Position numbers and translations under genes: made by a program. From a virus: DNA of 38,673 nt. Below the pieces are notes generated by a model. It searched no databases, had not been told where the DNA came from, and saw only the letters and a program-made list of their open reading frames with translations. Shown here in pieces: positions 7,619-14,670 of the stretch (position 1 is its first letter; each line of letters starts with the position of its first letter). The stretch covers positions 1-38,673 of the IMG/VR virus record IMGVR_UViG_3300041583_000437. The stretch is one strand, 5' to 3'.

Positions 7619-8632
7619 ATGACCATCAATAAATCCTTCCTGACGGCCAGAGGCGTTCACGTCGACAAGCCGTTGACCAACCTGACGATTGCGTACCTGC
7701 AGTCGACCGCCTCGTTCATCGCCGACAAGGTGTTCCCGAACGTACCCGTCTCCAACCAGTCGGACAAGTACTACAAGTACGACCGGGAGTCGTTCAACAA
7801 GCGCGTCGACACCAAGCGCGCTGAGCGGACCCGTAGCCGTCGTGTTGGCATGTCCCTGTCCACGGACAACTACTTCGCCGAGGTCTACTCGCTGAACACG
7901 GACTTCTCGTTCCGTGAGCTGGCGAACGAGGACACCGCCCTGGACATCCGTTCCGGTGGTTCTTCGATGTTGACCCAGCGCATGCTGATCGACCGTGAAG
8001 TCCGCTTCGCTGAGACCTTCTTCGGTGCAAGCATCTGGGCGACTGAGATCGACGGTGTGGCCTCTGCACCTGGCGCCGGTGAGACCATCAAGTGGTCTGA
8101 CTACCTGGCCTCGACCCCGATCAAGGACGTGACTGACGCTCATCAGGCGTTCATGCTCAAGTCCGGCGGGATCAAAGCGAACACCATGATCCTGGGCAAG
8201 CGCACCCGTGACACCCTGGTGAACCACCCTGACTTCCTGTCCCGTGTTAACGGTGGGGCGACCACGTCGAACCCTGCTGAGGTCACTGACCTGTTCATCG
8301 CGTCCATGTTTGGGGTTCAGAACCTCCACGTCATGGAAGCTGTTGTGGACAACGCGGCTGACGGCCTGGCTGAGGCCCTGGACTTCATCGGGGGCGACCA
8401 CGCGCTGCTCCTGTACGTTGCTCCGAGCCCGGGCCTGATGCAGCCTTCTGCGGGTTACACCTTCACCTGGAACGAGCTGGACAACGCGTCCGGTCTGGGT
8501 GTGGAGGTTCGCTCCTTCACGGGTGACTGGCTGGCGGTGGACGACATCGCTGAGATGATCGAGGTCCAACTGGCCTACGACCAGAAGGTCACCGGCGCGG
8601 ATCTCGGGTACTTCTTCAACGAGATCGTCTGA
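7619..8632 (+). CDS. Major capsid protein
   Basis: This 337-residue protein is the main head subunit. Its length, its place after scaffold and decoration genes, the strong upstream site (AAGAGGAACC) and the strong terminator just behind it all fit the most abundant structural protein. The sequence (F-I-A-D-K-V-F-P-N-V-P-V near residues 33-44, Y-Y-K-Y-D near 52, then a D-I-R-S-G-G helix region) resembles major capsid proteins of HK97 fold in alphaproteobacterial siphophages. It has no long N-terminal delta domain, which agrees with a separate scaffold gene. Codon use is strongly GC-biased. Confidence 0.9.
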   Translation: MTINKSFLTARGVHVDKPLTNLTIAYLQSTASFIADKVFPNVPVSNQSDKYYKYDRESFNKRVDTKRAERTRSRRVGMSLSTDNYFAEVYSLNTDFSFRELANEDTALDIRSGGSSMLTQRMLIDREVRFAETFFGASIWATEIDGVASAPGAGETIKWSDYLASTPIKDVTDAHQAFMLKSGGIKANTMILGKRTRDTLVNHPDFLSRVNGGATTSNPAEVTDLFIASMFGVQNLHVMEAVVDNAADGLAEALDFIGGDHALLLYVAPSPGLMQPSAGYTFTWNELDNASGLGVEVRSFTGDWLAVDDIAEMIEVQLAYDQKVTGADLGYFFNEIV

Positions 8633-8651
8633 CCCACAGGGTCGCCAACGA

Positions 8652-8675
8652 GGGGGCCTCCGGGCCCCCTTTTTT
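8652..8675 (+). terminator. Strong intrinsic terminator after the major capsid gene
   Basis: GGGGGCC at 8652-8658 pairs with GGCCCCC at 8663-8669 around the tetraloop TCCG, and six T follow. This is a textbook rho-independent terminator 20 bases behind the capsid stop. Late genes downstream must rely on leakage or on new promoters such as that at 9369. Confidence 0.93.
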
Positions 8676-8694
8676 CTCTAACAGGAGCTGACAA

Positions 8695-9126
8695 ATGAGC
8701 ACCCGACACCCTTTCCAGTTCAACGTCCCGACCTTCGTCAAGATCCCCTTCACCGGGAAGAACCGCCGGTTCGCCCGTGGTGACTCCTTCGATTGGAAGG
8801 GCCTTGGGATCCCGGAGGACCGGGTTCTGCACATGTTCGCCCAGGGCTACCTCTTCCAGAAGGCGGTTGAGCCCGTGAAGTCCTCCCTGGACGTGTTCCG
8901 TGAGGAGATGCGTGAGATCCAGATGTCGGATCTCCAGAAGCTGGCCCGTGCTGAGGGCGCAGCCACCACGAACACCAAAGAGCGTCAGATCGAACTGATC
9001 TTTGAACACCGCCAACGTGTGGCCGCTGAGGATGCGATCCTGATGAAACGGGACCGGATGTCTGAGTCTGAGCTCGAGGCTGACCTAAACGCCCGTCGCG
9101 GCGACACCCCGGAGGATGACCAGTGA
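8695..9126 (+). CDS. Unknown head-region protein with SAP/HeH-like segment
   Basis: The 143-residue product follows the capsid terminator, with the site AGGAG nine bases before its ATG. The N-terminal half is beta-rich. Residues about 73-107 (M-S-D-L-Q-K-L-A-R-A-E-G followed by R-Q-I-E-L-I) resemble the SAP/HeH-type helix-extension-helix motif found in some phage head genes. The end is charged. The place in the operon suggests a head or connector accessory protein. I do not recognise the family with confidence. Confidence 0.65.
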   Translation: MSTRHPFQFNVPTFVKIPFTGKNRRFARGDSFDWKGLGIPEDRVLHMFAQGYLFQKAVEPVKSSLDVFREEMREIQMSDLQKLARAEGAATTNTKERQIELIFEHRQRVAAEDAILMKRDRMSESELEADLNARRGDTPEDDQ

Positions 9127-9365
9127 ACTCCCTTTTTGACCTGACCTCACCTGCCGTCGGCCACGCCTCCATCACCCCCCACGACACGGACCTCTTGTCC
9201 CCGCGTCCACGCTCTATCCGGGTGCTGACGGACGGGGACCTCGAGCTTCAACTCGCTGTTGACGGGGAGACGATCACGTATCCGGTGTTTGCGGGGGAGA
9301 TCCTCCCGGTGCAACCGATCCGGGTAAAGACGGGAACCACAGCCTCGGTCGTGTCCTGGTTCTAA
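9123..9365 (+). CDS. Head spike base protein, RCAP_rcc01079-like
   Basis: This 80-residue protein matches the small family in which a short S/T-P-x-D-x-x-D-L lead precedes R-x-I-R-V and then G-D-L-x-x-x-L, followed by F-A-G-E-I-L-P-V-x-x-I-R-V-K-T-G-T-T-A. In the Rhodobacter capsulatus gene transfer agent the family member is the base of the head spike. It begins with GTG at 9123, four bases inside the upstream gene, with GGAGG just before. The next genes would then be spike or fibre parts. The family link is from recalled patterns, so I rate it as probable. Confidence 0.72.
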   Translation: MNSLFDLTSPAVGHASITPHDTDLLSPRPRSIRVLTDGDLELQLAVDGETITYPVFAGEILPVQPIRVKTGTTASVVSWF

Positions 9366-9368
9366 CCC

Positions 9369-9397
9369 TTGAACCGGGGGGCATCCCGGGTTATATC
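9369..9397 (+). promoter_or_regulatory. Candidate rightward promoter for head-fibre genes
   Basis: TTGAAC at 9369-9374 is followed after exactly 17 bp by TATATC at 9392-9397. The spacer contains a short GC inverted repeat. TATATC also occurs as the -10 at 32132 and 38289. Lying shortly after the capsid terminator, it could restart transcription toward the fibre and neck genes. Confidence 0.5.
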
Positions 9398-9420
9398 TTT
9401 GAGACGCGCAGGAGGACCCC

Positions 9421-9639
9421 ATGGAGCTAAGCCTTTCACTCGCCCTGACAGCGACCCGGCGTAGAGCTCGTGGGGTCCTTCCTATTTTCAACTTCCTCCC
9501 TTTGGGGTCCAGTGGGATGTTGACTTCTGACGGGAGGCCCTTCCTCGTGCAAGAGCCGGTCTCTTTCAACTTTTTCACAGTGGAGTCGGAAGGGGTGCTC
9601 ACCTCTGACGGCACCCCTCTCATCGCCCAGGAGACCTAA
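9421..9639 (+). CDS. Small protein with two copies of an LTSDG module
   Basis: The 72-residue protein consists of a short basic lead and two repeats of about 23 residues. The first has F-N-F-L-P-L-G, then M-L-T-S-D-G and a Q-E end. The second has F-N-F, then V-L-T-S-D-G and Q-E. AGGAGG precedes the ATG. The same module appears once more behind the amber stop of the tail tip gene (23177-23251). A module used both at the head spike and at the tail tip suggests a docking or assembly tag for fibres; that is inference. I do not know a named family. Confidence 0.7.
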   Translation: MELSLSLALTATRRRARGVLPIFNFLPLGSSGMLTSDGRPFLVQEPVSFNFFTVESEGVLTSDGTPLIAQET

Positions 9640-9642
9640 GCT

Positions 9643-9714
9643 ATGGTACCGTTTCAGTCCGCCTACCTCGGGGCGAAATGGGGCTACTCGAACACACCGG
9701 CCCACTGGGCATAA
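9643..9714 (+). CDS. Possible 23-residue peptide
   Basis: An ATG at 9643, with AGGAG about ten bases upstream, opens 23 codons ending in TAA at 9712. The peptide is aromatic (Phe, Tyr, Trp) with no known match. It fits exactly between the LTSDG-repeat gene and the head fibre gene, leaving only short gaps, so translation is plausible. Evidence is limited to start signal and spacing. Confidence 0.35.
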   Translation: MVPFQSAYLGAKWGYSNTPAHWA

Positions 9715-9730
9715 TTGAAAAGGAACTAAA

Positions 9731-10864
9731 ATGGCTGTTTACACATCCGCGTTCACCGGTCCCCAGATTGACGATGGGATCACGAAGGGGCTCTCTGCCG
9801 TCCAACCGGATACGATAGACGGGTTGACCCTTGCGGGCTTGGCCGGTGTCTCCATTCCGGATCCGGTCCCGGAGAGTGGGGTCCTTATCTGGAACGAGGG
9901 TACGGCGTTGTGGGAAGCCCGCACCCCGACCCTGAACGACCTCGAGAACGTCGTTTACGCCCCGGCCGTACCCTCGGTCGGTAGGTCCGACAACTACACG
10001 GTGGAGTTCAACGTAGACGGCGCAGCATTTAAGTTGAACTCGTCTTCTACTTTTGTCGAACCTGTGGAGCCTATCTTCGTTGAGGATACCGGCTTTAGCC
10101 ACCGGACTATGTTGCTTAACCAAGACGAGTTCTCAGTGAGTTCTGAGGCAGCTGACGATGGATACACCTATGAAAACTATAGGGCCTCCTTATTTCAGCT
10201 ATCCCCAACACAGCTTTTTGTGGAAGGGTACACAGGTTTTAGTGCGTCTTCCCCGGGATTCCGCGTATATGCAGATGGCTCCAATTTTGCCGTTAATACG
10301 ACCTTCTCGGAATTTTCTCTTCAGAGCAATACCTTTGGGTTATTCCTGAATGATCCTGACACAGGTTCACAGTTCAGTCAAAACCTCTCACCGGAAGAGG
10401 TGTCAACCCTCGGCGGGAGCAGCGGCTTCACCTCATTCTACAACGTAATAACGACATACGACTCCTTTGACTTCATATCTCTTTCTGGGGGTGTTACGGC
10501 AAGTTTCTCGGCTGGGCTCACCGGACTTATGTTTGCTGCCGGTGACGGGGACAGTAGCCAGTACATTGAGATGTATACCGCTTCGGGTGTCTGTTCGACC
10601 TCGTTCCTCCTGCAGCTAGACTCCGGGTTCTCCGCCTTCGGTGAGCCAGCCCCGACGGTACAGCCGGGCGCTGTTGAAGATGTCTCCGTCACGGTTACCG
10701 TAGGGTCTCTCCCTGCTGTGGCCGGAACGGTCACCATTGCAGATGCGACAGCCCCCACAAACGAGGAGCTGTTGAAATACATCGTTGAGCTCGAGGCTAA
10801 GGTCCAAGCTCTTGTCACCATCATCGAGACGTACGGTCTCGCAACGCAGAGGGTAGAATCATGA
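9731..10864 (+). CDS. Head fibre protein
   Basis: The 377-residue product has the architecture of a head fibre. The N-terminus (about 1-110) contains the T-I-D-G-L-T-L-A-G and D-L-E-N-V-V-type repeats seen at attachment ends. The centre (about 110-300) is rich in Ser, Phe, Tyr and Thr beta strands, and the C-terminus (about 335-377) is a short coiled coil (N-E-E-L-L-K-Y-I-V-E-L-E). It follows the spike base gene, as the spike fibre gene does in GTA loci. From about 10080 to 10600 base composition shifts to AT, unlike the flanks and the ends of the gene, which suggests an exchanged receptor-facing centre. A tail fibre role is less likely at this position. Confidence 0.65.
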   Translation: MAVYTSAFTGPQIDDGITKGLSAVQPDTIDGLTLAGLAGVSIPDPVPESGVLIWNEGTALWEARTPTLNDLENVVYAPAVPSVGRSDNYTVEFNVDGAAFKLNSSSTFVEPVEPIFVEDTGFSHRTMLLNQDEFSVSSEAADDGYTYENYRASLFQLSPTQLFVEGYTGFSASSPGFRVYADGSNFAVNTTFSEFSLQSNTFGLFLNDPDTGSQFSQNLSPEEVSTLGGSSGFTSFYNVITTYDSFDFISLSGGVTASFSAGLTGLMFAAGDGDSSQYIEMYTASGVCSTSFLLQLDSGFSAFGEPAPTVQPGAVEDVSVTVTVGSLPAVAGTVTIADATAPTNEELLKYIVELEAKVQALVTIIETYGLATQRVES

Positions 10865-11136
10865 AGGTATCAACTCGCCGTGCACCCCGGATAGTTCGGG
10901 GGTCGGCCTGGATCTCGGCCCCAACGGCTGAGGTAATCTTTGCCCTTAAACTTGAGGGTGAGTTCCAGCGGGAGGTCCAAACCCCGATCTCTCGTGGTCT
11001 CGTCTTCACAAAGGTGACGAGGGATGTTACAGAGGTGTACGGGGTGCTCGTTGTGCAGGACCGTCCTGTCCTCACCCCAGAGATCCTTCGTGGGATCCAT
11101 GAGGCCATCGCCCAAGTAGCTTCCGAGCAGGAGTAA
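10861..11136 (+). CDS. Unknown protein between head fibre and connector genes
   Basis: This 91-residue protein overlaps the fibre stop by four bases (ATGA), which suggests coupled translation. It has alternating hydrophobic strands up to residue 70 and a short helix at the end (G-I-H-E-A-I-A-Q-V). No catalytic motif, membrane segment or signal is visible. The place suggests a structural or assembly accessory for the fibre. I do not recognise a family. Confidence 0.65.
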   Translation: MKVSTRRAPRIVRGSAWISAPTAEVIFALKLEGEFQREVQTPISRGLVFTKVTRDVTEVYGVLVVQDRPVLTPEILRGIHEAIAQVASEQE

Positions 11137-11138
11137 CC

Positions 11139-11573
11139 ATGACCGCGACCTACACCAACAACCCGATCGGTAACCTCATCGACCAGATCCGTCTGTTGGT
11201 GGGGGACACGGACGTCACGGACGCTCTGCTCCAGGACGAGGAGATCTCCTTTTTCCTGACCCAAGACGACAACGTCTACAAGGCGGCCGCTATCGCCGCA
11301 CGGACCATCGCGGGGAAACTTGCCCGGGCCGTGACGGAGACCAAGTTCGATGACGTCTCACAGAAGACCACGCCGCCCTCAGACCACTACCTGAAGCTGG
11401 CTGACGCCCTGGAGGTGCAGGCGAACCGTGTGTCCTCCCGGGTCTCCCTGGGGCTGTACGCTGGTGGCACCTCCGTGTCCGAGATGGCGACCGTCCGGGA
11501 GAACACAGATCGGGTGCCCGGTTTCTGGGATAACCAGTTCGACGCCCTCCCGAGCCCGGGGGTGCGGAAATGA
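11139..11573 (+). CDS. Head-tail adaptor (connector) protein
   Basis: The 144-residue product begins with the helix pattern of type-1 adaptors: D-Q-I-R-L-L-V-G-D-T-D, then L-L-Q-D-E-E-I-S-F-F-L, then a helix with Y-K-A-A-A-I-A-A-R-T-I-A-G-K-L-A. This pattern is common among adaptor proteins that sit under the portal and extend the DNA channel. AGGAG lies just before the ATG. The following three genes (closure, neck, terminator) fall in the canonical connector order. Confidence 0.8.
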   Translation: MTATYTNNPIGNLIDQIRLLVGDTDVTDALLQDEEISFFLTQDDNVYKAAAIAARTIAGKLARAVTETKFDDVSQKTTPPSDHYLKLADALEVQANRVSSRVSLGLYAGGTSVSEMATVRENTDRVPGFWDNQFDALPSPGVRK

Positions 11574-11935
11574 ACGCAGCAGGTCTTCGCAGGGGTCTCC
11601 GTGACCTGATCCAGAACACGGGCACTGATGTTGTCCTCGTGTCCCGGGCCGCTGGGACCTACTCCACGGAAACGGGGTCGATTACCCGTCCCACACCCGT
11701 CCAGACGCCCACCAGGGTGGCTGTAACGGATTTCATGGATGAGATCACCTCGGGGACGAACACGGCCCTGGCGACCCGGAAACTGCTCGTCTCCGCAGGG
11801 CTCTGTGCTGTCACCCCTCAGAAGGGGGATCATGTCACGGGCCTCGACGGAACAGCGATCGTCCTGCGTAAGAAAGATCTTGTCATGAGTGGGGTCTTCC
11901 TCGGGTGGATCCTGTATTGTGGGGGTGGGGCATGA
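11570..11935 (+). CDS. Head closure protein
   Basis: The 121-residue product has the size and beta-rich pattern of the head closure ring, which seals the packaged head and offers the tail-binding face. A V-V-L-V-S-R-x-A-G-T-Y-S-T-E-T-G strand pair near residues 20-37 is characteristic of this group. The ATG overlaps the adaptor stop. The call depends mostly on gene order. Confidence 0.72.
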   Translation: MNAAGLRRGLRDLIQNTGTDVVLVSRAAGTYSTETGSITRPTPVQTPTRVAVTDFMDEITSGTNTALATRKLLVSAGLCAVTPQKGDHVTGLDGTAIVLRKKDLVMSGVFLGWILYCGGGA

Positions 11936-12423
11936 CCACGAACTACGAGGACCTGTCGGAACGGACCAAGGCCCGGGTGGATGAGTTTGCCTACCGGTTC
12001 CTCCAAAAGGTGGGTGATCATCTCGTCGCCAACACCCCTGTGGTGACCGGTCGCATGAAGGGGTCCTGGAACATCACCACGTCCGCGTCAAGGGCGGCTG
12101 TGGGAAACAAGTACTTCTCCCAACCAAAGCAGAAGCCCCGTGGCGGGTTCGGGGATTCCAGGTCCCGGATGATGAGCAACGTGAGCCGGATGGCCATCTC
12201 CGCCCCCTCCGGGGCCATGGAGGGATCTTTTAGCGGGCTCATCGGATTTAAGGTGCAGGCGGGGAGACCAGTCTACATTGTCAACACAGCTCGTGCCCCA
12301 CACAACGACTACTACTACCCCGCTAAGGTGGATGACCACCGGGGCATCGTTCGGGGTACCTACCAGGCCATGGCTCAGTTCGCTGAGGAGGCCGCAACAG
12401 AGGCCAGGGGAGGAACCAAATGA
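11932..12423 (+). CDS. Neck/tail completion protein, HK97 gp10-like
   Basis: This 163-residue protein matches the HK97 gp10-like neck family: an N-terminal helix, then A-N-T-P-V-V-T-G-R-M-K-G-S-W-N at about residues 36-50, and the late segment P-V-Y-I-V-N-T-A-R-A-P-H-N-D-Y-Y. I use the ATG at 11932, which overlaps the closure stop in ATGA. It would join the head closure ring to the tail terminator. Confidence 0.82.
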   Translation: MTTNYEDLSERTKARVDEFAYRFLQKVGDHLVANTPVVTGRMKGSWNITTSASRAAVGNKYFSQPKQKPRGGFGDSRSRMMSNVSRMAISAPSGAMEGSFSGLIGFKVQAGRPVYIVNTARAPHNDYYYPAKVDDHRGIVRGTYQAMAQFAEEAATEARGGTK

Positions 12424-12848
12424 GCAGTTACAAGAGGATCCGCAGGGCGCTAGAGAAGCACCTTGAAAATACTCCCACGATACCTCATATCTTCTGGGAG
12501 AACACGAGCACGGAGAACCTGATCGGCACCGCTCACATGGAACCAAACTTTATCCCCCTGTCAAAGCGGCCGGCGGACGTAGGGGTGGCACCCACTGAGA
12601 GGTACGACGGTCTCTTCCAGGTCATCGCCTACGCCCCCCTGAAAGATGGTCCGGGCGCGGCAGAGGACCTAGCAGGTCTGATCCTTGACAGGTTCGCTCC
12701 TGGTGATATGTTAACGGACACGGTTGGCGGAGACGTCGCGGTCGTTCGTATCGACTACTCCGAGGCCGGAGGGGCCTACGAGGAACGCGGGTGTAACGCA
12801 CTCCCGCTCAACATTGGCTGGTACAGCTTCAGAGGACACAGAACATGA
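12420..12848 (+). CDS. Tail terminator protein
   Basis: The 142-residue product resembles the DUF4128-like tail terminator group, which caps the tail tube and binds the head. It has an N-terminal helix (Y-K-R-I-R-R-A-L-E-K-H-L), then P-I/W-E-N-type strands, and a late R-I-D-Y-x-E strand. GGGGAGGAA precedes the ATG at 12420. It lies directly before the tube gene, as expected. Confidence 0.78.
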   Translation: MSSYKRIRRALEKHLENTPTIPHIFWENTSTENLIGTAHMEPNFIPLSKRPADVGVAPTERYDGLFQVIAYAPLKDGPGAAEDLAGLILDRFAPGDMLTDTVGGDVAVVRIDYSEAGGAYEERGCNALPLNIGWYSFRGHRT

Positions 12849-13792
12849 CAGACACTTCCCAAGGCTCCCGCACCCGGCTCTCCTACATCGAGGAAGCAAC
12901 TGTTGGTGTGACCCCCGCTCCGGGCTTCAAGATGAAGAACATCCCGCTTACGACCCACTCCCTGGACATCACCAAGGACCGTGTTGAGGGCGACGACATC
13001 CTTTCGGACCGCATGCAGCGTGTTGACCGTCACGGTAACGTCCGTGCTGGTGGTGACATCGTTGCCTCTTTCCGTGAGGTCGATTACGATGACCTCCTGG
13101 CCTCCGGCTTCCTGTCGGACTGGGTCGTTGACGGGGGCGACGCTGACGTTGCCACCCTCAAGATCGGTACAGACCTGAAGACCTTCACCTTCGAGGACGC
13201 CTCCCTGGACATTGGTCAGTTCCGCATCACCCGTGGCCAGGCCGTGAACACGATCGCCATGTCTATCACACCGAACGCGATGGTCCGTTGCACGTTCTCC
13301 CTGGTGGGTACCGGCGGCGAGCAGAACCCCACCACGATCGGTGACGGCGCCAACACGGTGCACACCTCAGATGAGCCCTTTGACAGCTTCTCTGGTGTCC
13401 TGACGGACGAGGATGGGCCCCTGGGCCGGGTGTCGAGCCTCGAGCTCAACATCGCCAACTCCCTGTCCCCCCTGTTCGAGGTCGGGGCCAAGCAGGCGTT
13501 TGGTATTGAGTTCGGTAACGCGGTCGTGACCGGGAACCTGGTGGCCTTCTACAAGGACGCTGTTCTGATCAACAAGTTCCTGAACGAGACCGAGGGTACC
13601 CTTGAGGTTTCTCTTTCGAACCCGGTTGGATCTGCCATCTACACCATCACCCTCCCACGGATCAAGCTGAACGGGGCCTCCGTCCCGCTGGCGAACCCGC
13701 AGAGCCGTTTCGTGACGATCCCTATCGTTGCCTTGTATGACGCTGTCGAGGGATCTCCGATCACCATCACACGGGACCTGTCCCCGGCCTGA
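12845..13792 (+). CDS. Major tail (tube) protein
   Basis: The 315-residue product is the tail tube subunit, with the family's opening T-R-L-S-Y-I-E-E-A-T-V-G-V-T-P and later S-R-x-x-x-x-G-x-x-x-A-G-G-D-I at about residues 55-75. The long beta-rich body and the A-F-G-I-E-F-G-N-A region agree with Phage_tail_2-type tube proteins. The ATG overlaps the terminator gene stop. The strongly structured gap behind it (13798-13890) probably keeps tube protein far above the tail chaperones. Confidence 0.87.
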   Translation: MTDTSQGSRTRLSYIEEATVGVTPAPGFKMKNIPLTTHSLDITKDRVEGDDILSDRMQRVDRHGNVRAGGDIVASFREVDYDDLLASGFLSDWVVDGGDADVATLKIGTDLKTFTFEDASLDIGQFRITRGQAVNTIAMSITPNAMVRCTFSLVGTGGEQNPTTIGDGANTVHTSDEPFDSFSGVLTDEDGPLGRVSSLELNIANSLSPLFEVGAKQAFGIEFGNAVVTGNLVAFYKDAVLINKFLNETEGTLEVSLSNPVGSAIYTITLPRIKLNGASVPLANPQSRFVTIPIVALYDAVEGSPITITRDLSPA

Positions 13793-13797
13793 TGGTC

Positions 13798-13890
13798 TTG
13801 ACATCCCCCATGGAGGAAACTACATGGGGGTAAGCGGCGCCTAGCGCCCGAGGGGAGGTGTGTCGGGCATCTCCCCTTGTACCCCGACAC
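13798..13890 (+). promoter_or_regulatory. Structured gap: promoter-like boxes, hairpins and possible pseudoknot
   Basis: TTGACA at 13798-13803, then 17 bp, then TACATG at 13821-13826 make a promoter candidate. CCCCCATG at 13805-13812 is the exact complement of CATGGGGG at 13823-13830. A second hairpin lies at 13836-13848 (GGCGC-CTA-GCGCC). A third, AGGGGAG at 13851-13857 with CTCCCCT at 13871-13877, has in its loop GTGTCGGG (13860-13867), which is complementary to CCCGACAC at 13883-13890. The last two stems can form an H-type pseudoknot with loops of 2, 3 and 5 bases, or compete. The ribosome site of the next gene starts six bases later. No T run follows, so it is not a standard terminator. 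Confidence 0.6.
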
Positions 13891-13909
13891 CCGGCAAAGG
13901 AGACTTTTC

Positions 13910-14308
13910 ATGGATATTGCAAACATCGGCTCTGCGGCTGACACCGCCATCATCTCGATCTACCACCCGAGCACGGGTCAAACCTTGACGAACAATGACG
14001 GCTCTGAGATGACCGTCGAGGTATACGGCTCTGAGAGCTCGACGTACCGGAACGTGGTGCGGGAACAGCAGGACCGCCGGATGGCCCGTATCGCCAAAAC
14101 CGGGAAGTCTGCCCTAACCTCGGCCGAGCTTGAGGCGAACCAGCTTGAGGTTGTCGTGAAAGCGATCAAAGGTTGGACAATCACCCTGAACGGTGAGACC
14201 CCTGAGGTTACCCGCGAGAGCGTTGAAAAGGTCCTGACTTCTTACGGGTGGCTTCGTGTCCAGATCGAAGATGGGATCAGCAACTCCGCAAATTTTTTGA
14301 AGGGCTGA
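13910..14308 (+). CDS. Tail assembly chaperone, short form (lambda gpG-like)
   Basis: The 132-residue product is the short tail chaperone that binds the tape measure during tail assembly. The call rests on its place between the tube and tape measure genes and on the overlapping second frame reached by a -1 shift. AAAGGAG lies eight bases before the ATG at 13910. The helical C-terminal half (A-L-T-S-A-E-L-E-A-N-Q-L-E) fits the family. It ends N-S-A-N-F-L-K-G, where A-AAT-TTT-TTG forms the slip site. Confidence 0.82.
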   Translation: MDIANIGSAADTAIISIYHPSTGQTLTNNDGSEMTVEVYGSESSTYRNVVREQQDRRMARIAKTGKSALTSAELEANQLEVVVKAIKGWTITLNGETPEVTRESVEKVLTSYGWLRVQIEDGISNSANFLKG

Positions 14309-14667
14309 TTGAGGAGCTGAAGGAGTACGCTGAGTATTCTTTCCGCATGAACTTCCCTGATAAAGATGGGGTTTCGGAGCGGGTACGGCTGGAGCAGATC
14401 CAGGAACAGCTGGGGGAAACCCTAGAGGAACTGATCCCGCCACCCTTCCCCGAGCCCCTCACCGGATACTGGGAGTCATTCCTGGAATTGCACAGTGCGA
14501 GGGGTTCGGGCGAAAGCGGTCCGGCCCCTTTGTCATTTTCGGAGATCAAGGCCTGGGTGGATCTCACCTGTAAGGTCCTGTCCACCCGGGAGCTCTCTTG
14601 TATCAGGACCCTTGATCGGCTATATCTAAGAGAATACTCGGCCTTCCGGTCGGCTCAGCTGAGGTGA
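13910..14667 (+). CDS. Tail assembly chaperone, -1 frameshift product (gpGT-like)
   Basis: At 14290-14299 the bases A-AAT-TTT-TTG form two overlapping slippery heptamers in the frame of the short chaperone, AAATTTT and TTTTTTG. A -1 slip here enters the frame that is open to 14667 and gives a fusion of about 252 residues. The extension continues F-F-E-G-L-I-E-E-L and is acidic and helical. It has no convincing own ribosome site. This is the conserved G/GT arrangement of long-tailed phages, where a small fraction of fusion is needed for tail assembly. Confidence 0.8.
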
Positions 14668-14670
14668 GAC

